Shown here piece after piece: positions 61,053 to 64,000 of a stretch of 64,000 nucleotides of DNA. How positions within the stretch are numbered: the first letter of the stretch is position 1; every line of letters starts with the position of its first letter. Both the position numbers and the translations under genes were made by a program. The stretch lies in assembly GCA_033764875.1 (NCBI GenBank), contig JANRIO010000102.1, forward strand, positions 1-64,000. The letters are read 5' to 3'. Source of the stretch: AWTP1-13 sp033764875. Its GTDB lineage: Bacteria; Pseudomonadota; Alphaproteobacteria; Rhizobiales; Hyphomicrobiaceae. Under the pieces are notes generated by a model. The model did no database searches and was not told the DNA's origin. It saw only the letters and a program-made list of their open reading frames with translations.

Positions 61053-62663
61053 ATGCGGACGAGCGAGTTCCTACTGCGCCAGGTGCGCCGTGCCCTTTCC
61101 GTCGCCTTCCTGCTGGGAGGTGTGGCGGTGCTGCTGCAAGCGGCCGCGCCTCTCTACCTCCTCTACGTCATCGATGTTGCCATCCCGGCGCGCAACTCCG
61201 ACGCGATCCTTCTCGTCACCGTTCTCGCTGCTGCGGCGCTCGCCACGCAGGCCTGCCTTGATGCTGTCCGGGCGCGCGTCCTGCTCCGCGCCGGGCTCTG
61301 GGCCGAGCATACCCTCGGCAGCGAGCTTCTCCGCCCCGCCGGATCGGCGTCTGCCGCGCAGGCCGACGACCTTGCGGCGCTCGCCAGGCTGCGCCGCTCC
61401 GCCTCCGACGGCTCGCTGCTCGCGGGCCTCGACGCGCCCTGGCAGATCCTGATGATCGGCGTCATCGCCCTGATCGACTGGCGGCTCGCGGCCATCGCCG
61501 GCGTCGCCGCCGTCGTCGTCCTGGCGCACGGCTTCCTGGCCCTGCGCGGCGTCGATGAGGCCGAGGCTGCCGCCACGCATGCCCAGGAGCGCGCGCTCGT
61601 CTTCTCGCGCGCACTTGGCCGTCCCGCGGCCGAGCCCGCGGACCGCGCCTCTGCCTCCCTGGCCGATCGCTGGGAGCGGATCAACCGCGAGCACGTGGCC
61701 AATGCCTACACCCTTGCCGCCAAGGCCGTCGCCGTGGCCGATCTCGCCCGCTTCGTGCGCGCCGCCGCCCAGATCGCCGCACTCGCGCTCGGCGCTTGGC
61801 TCGCCGTCGAGGGCTCCTTGACGGTCGGCGGCCTGGTTGCTGCGCTTCTGCTCCTGTGGCGCGTGCTGGGCCCGATGGAGCGGCTCGTGGACGCCCTGCC
61901 CTCGCTTGCCCCCGCTCGCTCCGCCTGGTTGCGGCTCAGCGCGCTGCCCGTCGCGCCCGCGGCCTCCGCCGGCGGCGAGCTGCCGATGCTGCGCCTCTAC
62001 GGCCCCCTTTCGGCAGGCTTCGCGGCCGTCCTCGCCCTTCTCGCCGTCGGCTCCGCCGTGCTCGTCCACACCGAGCTGCGCGACATCGTCGGGCTTCCAA
62101 CACGGCTATTCTCGGCCTCGGACCTGACCCGGATCGTCGCCCCCCGCAGCGGCACCAGCGCCCAGGTGTTCGTGAAGGAGGGCGCGCTCGTATCCAAGGG
62201 CGACCTCATCGCGACGCTCGACACCCGTGCCCTCGACGGCCGTCTCGCCAGCCTGCGCCTGCAGGCTGCGACCGCCGGCATCGAGCTTGACGCCCTGCGC
62301 CAGCAGCACGCCGCCGCGCCGCCCTCGGGCGCCGGCAGGAGCCGAGCGCCGCTCGACAAGCTCGAGTCCCGCATGGCCGAGGTCGACCGGCGCAGCCGTG
62401 ATCTCCTAGCCGAGATCGCCGCGGCCGAGGCAGAGGTGGCCCTCAGCCGCATCGCGGCGCCCGGCGCCGGCCGCATCGTCGCACTCGAGGTGCGGCCCGG
62501 CATGCCCGTCGAGGCCGCCGCCCCGCTCGCGACGCTTCTGCCGGCCGACGCCGCCTGGCTCGACCGCCTTTTCGCCACCGTCAGGACGACAAGCCTCTCG
62601 GACAGGATCCGCGCATTCCTCGGCACCGGCAGCGCGCTGGCGCAAGGCACCGAGAACCCTTGA
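61053..62663 (+). CDS. Type I secretion permease domain fused to an HlyD-like adaptor, without ATPase domain
   Basis: The 536-residue protein has two parts. Residues ~1-300 match the transmembrane domain of PrtD/HlyB-type T1SS ABC transporters: AFLLGGVAVLLQAAAPLYLL, LDAVRARVLLRAG, LDAPWQILMIG and LALGAWLAVEGSLTVGG. Where a nucleotide-binding domain should start (~310-340), a single helix (SAGFAAVLALLAVGSAVLV) leads instead to a membrane-fusion-protein-like part. That part has a lipoyl-type half RIVAPRSGTSAQVFVKEGAL, a coiled coil at ~410-460 and a second half RIAAPGAGRIVALEVRPGM. Walker A, signature and Walker B motifs are absent. It therefore cannot hydrolyse ATP itself. A second gene follows ten bases downstream. 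Confidence 0.82.
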   Translation: MRTSEFLLRQVRRALSVAFLLGGVAVLLQAAAPLYLLYVIDVAIPARNSDAILLVTVLAAAALATQACLDAVRARVLLRAGLWAEHTLGSELLRPAGSASAAQADDLAALARLRRSASDGSLLAGLDAPWQILMIGVIALIDWRLAAIAGVAAVVVLAHGFLALRGVDEAEAAATHAQERALVFSRALGRPAAEPADRASASLADRWERINREHVANAYTLAAKAVAVADLARFVRAAAQIAALALGAWLAVEGSLTVGGLVAALLLLWRVLGPMERLVDALPSLAPARSAWLRLSALPVAPAASAGGELPMLRLYGPLSAGFAAVLALLAVGSAVLVHTELRDIVGLPTRLFSASDLTRIVAPRSGTSAQVFVKEGALVSKGDLIATLDTRALDGRLASLRLQAATAGIELDALRQQHAAAPPSGAGRSRAPLDKLESRMAEVDRRSRDLLAEIAAAEAEVALSRIAAPGAGRIVALEVRPGMPVEAAAPLATLLPADAAWLDRLFATVRTTSLSDRIRAFLGTGSALAQGTENP

Positions 62664-62673
62664 GGACAACGCC

Positions 62674-63570
62674 ATGATGATCTCGAAGAGCACCGGGATC
62701 GTATTCAACTTTGCCGGCGCGCTGATCGGCATCGCGGCGCTCGCCGGCGCCGTCCGCTACACCCTCTTCAAGCCGCAGATCGCCCCTTGCGAGACGCGCT
62801 ACAAGCAGACCATGCGCTTCGCCCTCGAGCAGAATGGCAAGCTCCTGTCGACTGATGAGCTGCAGGCGCGCGTGGGCGGCCGCGACAAGGGCCTCCACAA
62901 CGTCGCAATCGCGCGCGAGCCGGGCGCTCCCAAGCCCGCCACGTTCAAGGTCTCCCTCCCCTCGGGCTCCCACGGGCCGGACGCCGCCGCCAACGCCGGC
63001 GGCGCCCGCTTCCCTTGGGAGCCGCGCGTCCTGGCAAGCCGCACCGCCGCGTGCCTCGCCTACGACATGATGCTGTCGAAGGACTTCGACTTTAGCGAGA
63101 ACGGCCTCTTGCCGGGCTTCGTCGGCGCCGACGCGCAGGACGACGAGAGGTTCGAGGTCCACCTGTCCTGGGACAGGTCGGGGGAGGGCACCGTCCGCCA
63201 CAGGATCACGAGCAAGGCGCCCGCGCAGCGCGGCAACCCCGCGCTGCTGTCAAACCCCGTCGATCTCGGCGCCGGCAAGGGCGAGGGAAGCTATGGCATC
63301 GAGCTGGCCGCCTTCGAGCTGCCCAAGGGCCGTTGGCTGCGCATCAACCAGGAGCTGGTTCTCAACCGGCCGGAGCAGTCCGACGGGACCCTGCGCATCT
63401 TCATCGACGGCAGGCTCGTGTTCGAGCGCACCGACATGAACCTGCGCGCGACCGCCGACACCCGGCTGCAGGGCGTCGCCGTCGCGAGCCACGTCATCGG
63501 CGCCGACGCCCGCTATCCGGGCGGCACCGACGGCGCCGTATGGTTTACGCCCTTCGAGCTCTATTGGTGA
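62674..63570 (+). CDS. Membrane-anchored protein resembling polysaccharide lyase family 14
   Basis: The 298-residue protein has one N-terminal transmembrane segment (residues ~8-27) and an exported beta-rich domain. Segments such as CLAYDMMLSKDFDFSENGLLPG, GRWLRINQELVLNRPEQSDG and LRIFIDGRLVFERTDMNLR recall the jelly roll of PL14 alginate-lyase-like proteins. The arginine-rich metal-free catalytic segment of active lyases is not clearly present, so it may bind rather than cleave. It lies ten bases after the transporter-adaptor fusion, with GAGGAC before the ATG. Its stop overlaps a convergent gene by ten bases. Confidence 0.5.
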   Translation: MMISKSTGIVFNFAGALIGIAALAGAVRYTLFKPQIAPCETRYKQTMRFALEQNGKLLSTDELQARVGGRDKGLHNVAIAREPGAPKPATFKVSLPSGSHGPDAAANAGGARFPWEPRVLASRTAACLAYDMMLSKDFDFSENGLLPGFVGADAQDDERFEVHLSWDRSGEGTVRHRITSKAPAQRGNPALLSNPVDLGAGKGEGSYGIELAAFELPKGRWLRINQELVLNRPEQSDGTLRIFIDGRLVFERTDMNLRATADTRLQGVAVASHVIGADARYPGGTDGAVWFTPFELYW

Positions 63571-64000
63571 GCCGCGCCGCGCGCGAGCACCCGCACCACG
63601 CTCTCGACCGTCATGTGGCTGACGCGGTGATTGGCCTCCGCCGTCACACCTGAGATGTGCGGCGTGAGGATCACGTTGCCGAGCCCGGCGAACAGCTTGC
63701 CCGTCTCGCCTCGTATCGGCTCGTCGTCGAACACATCGAGCGCCGCGCCGCCGAGCTTGCCGCTGCGCAGCGCCGCCGCGCACGCCGTCTCGTCCACGAT
63801 GCCGCCGCGGGCCGAGTTGATCAGCACCGCGCCGGTGCGCATCCGCCCCAGCTGCTCCGTCCCGATCAGGCCCCGCGTCTCGTCGCTGAGCGGGCAGTGC
63901 AGTGTCACCACGTCCGATCTCTGCAGCAGATCGGGCAGCGACACCCGCTCCGCCAGGTTCCAGCTCTCGCTGCCGGCGGGCAGATAGGGATCGCAGGCGA
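63561..64000 (-). CDS. D-isomer-specific 2-hydroxyacid dehydrogenase, C-terminal part (runs off the window)
   Basis: About 146 C-terminal residues are visible. They include DVVTLHCPLSDETRGL, the catalytic INSARGGIVDE and DVFDDEP, and the general-base His in VILTPHISG. These motifs fit phosphoglycerate-dehydrogenase-like enzymes. The N-terminal substrate domain and start lie beyond 64000. Its stop overlaps the 3' end of the PL14-like gene on the other strand. Confidence 0.85.
   Translation of the reverse strand, partial: ACDPYLPAGSESWNLAERVSLPDLLQRSDVVTLHCPLSDETRGLIGTEQLGRMRTGAVLINSARGGIVDETACAAALRSGKLGGAALDVFDDEPIRGETGKLFAGLGNVILTPHISGVTAEANHRVSHMTVESVVRVLARGAAHQ

Noticed and set aside
1..64000. 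CRISPR arrays, rRNA genes, insertion sequences or prophage genes
   Set aside because: No regularly spaced direct repeats, rRNA sequence, transposase or phage structural gene was seen anywhere in the window.

Overview
The window is high-GC, gene-dense DNA from an alphaproteobacterium, most likely a member of the Hyphomicrobiales (Rhizobiales). The evidence is gene content: lysC divergent from ubiG and followed by ptsP, a membrane-anchored cytochrome c divergent from kdsB-pheA, an NDUFS4-like gene next to tRNA-Ser, nitrilase-DUF1178 near comF, sdhCDA and yejABEF. The first ~1.15 kb is the exception. It carries a QseB/QseC-type two-component pair in a betaproteobacterial style and is joined in the middle of ptsP, so it is probably an assembly chimera or a recent recombination.

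Layout. 1-1.15 kb: sensor kinase (partial), response regulator and an unrelated membrane-segment tail. 1.15-6.3 kb: ptsP (3' end lost), lysC, ubiG, short-chain dehydrogenase. 6.3-11.5 kb: M3 oligopeptidase, YqhA-like membrane protein, alpha/beta hydrolase, saccharopine-dehydrogenase-like protein and DUF4166 protein. 11.6-14.2 kb: sdhCDA without sdhB. 14.5-16.9 kb: a solitary GmrSD-type (DUF262/DUF1524) restriction gene with visibly lower GC, then a MarR regulator. 17.3-25.9 kb: ABC-F protein, DUF4337, DUF1178, Nit amidase, ComF, a methyltransferase, a Sel1-repeat protein, a TAXI binding protein and a secreted DsrE-like protein. 26.2-34.8 kb: ghrA-like reductase and a yejABEF peptide importer with two tandem binding proteins. 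35-39.4 kb: cytochrome c, kdsB, pheA, an AraC regulator and a fumarylpyruvate-hydrolase-like gene. 39.6-44.4 kb: two-subunit 2-oxoacid:ferredoxin oxidoreductase with its own GltD-like iron-sulfur flavoprotein. 44.6-49.7 kb: ZnuD-like TonB receptor with a candidate operator, GMC oxidoreductase and a fucosyltransferase-like protein. 49.8-54 kb: tRNA-Ser(GCU), NDUFS4-like subunit, and an ATP-grasp/alpha-E plus transglutaminase operon. 54.2-59 kb: a branched-chain-amino-acid-type ABC importer (G-F-J-H-M order) interrupted by two palindromic repeats. 59-64 kb: a small ORF, a GlcD/D-lactate-dehydrogenase-like gene, a two-gene envelope locus and a partial 2-hydroxyacid dehydrogenase.

How the genes connect. 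Central carbon metabolism is well represented: succinate dehydrogenase, 2-oxoacid:ferredoxin oxidoreductase, two hydroxyacid dehydrogenases and a lactate/glycolate oxidase. Peptide and amino-acid uptake (yejABEF, liv, M3 peptidase) is the second theme. The most unusual locus is 61053-63570. A type I secretion permease domain there has no ATPase domain and is fused directly to an HlyD-like adaptor. Ten bases downstream is a membrane-anchored protein resembling family-14 polysaccharide lyases. The GmrSD-like gene is the only recognisable defence gene. All family assignments come from reading the translated sequence; no database search was run.
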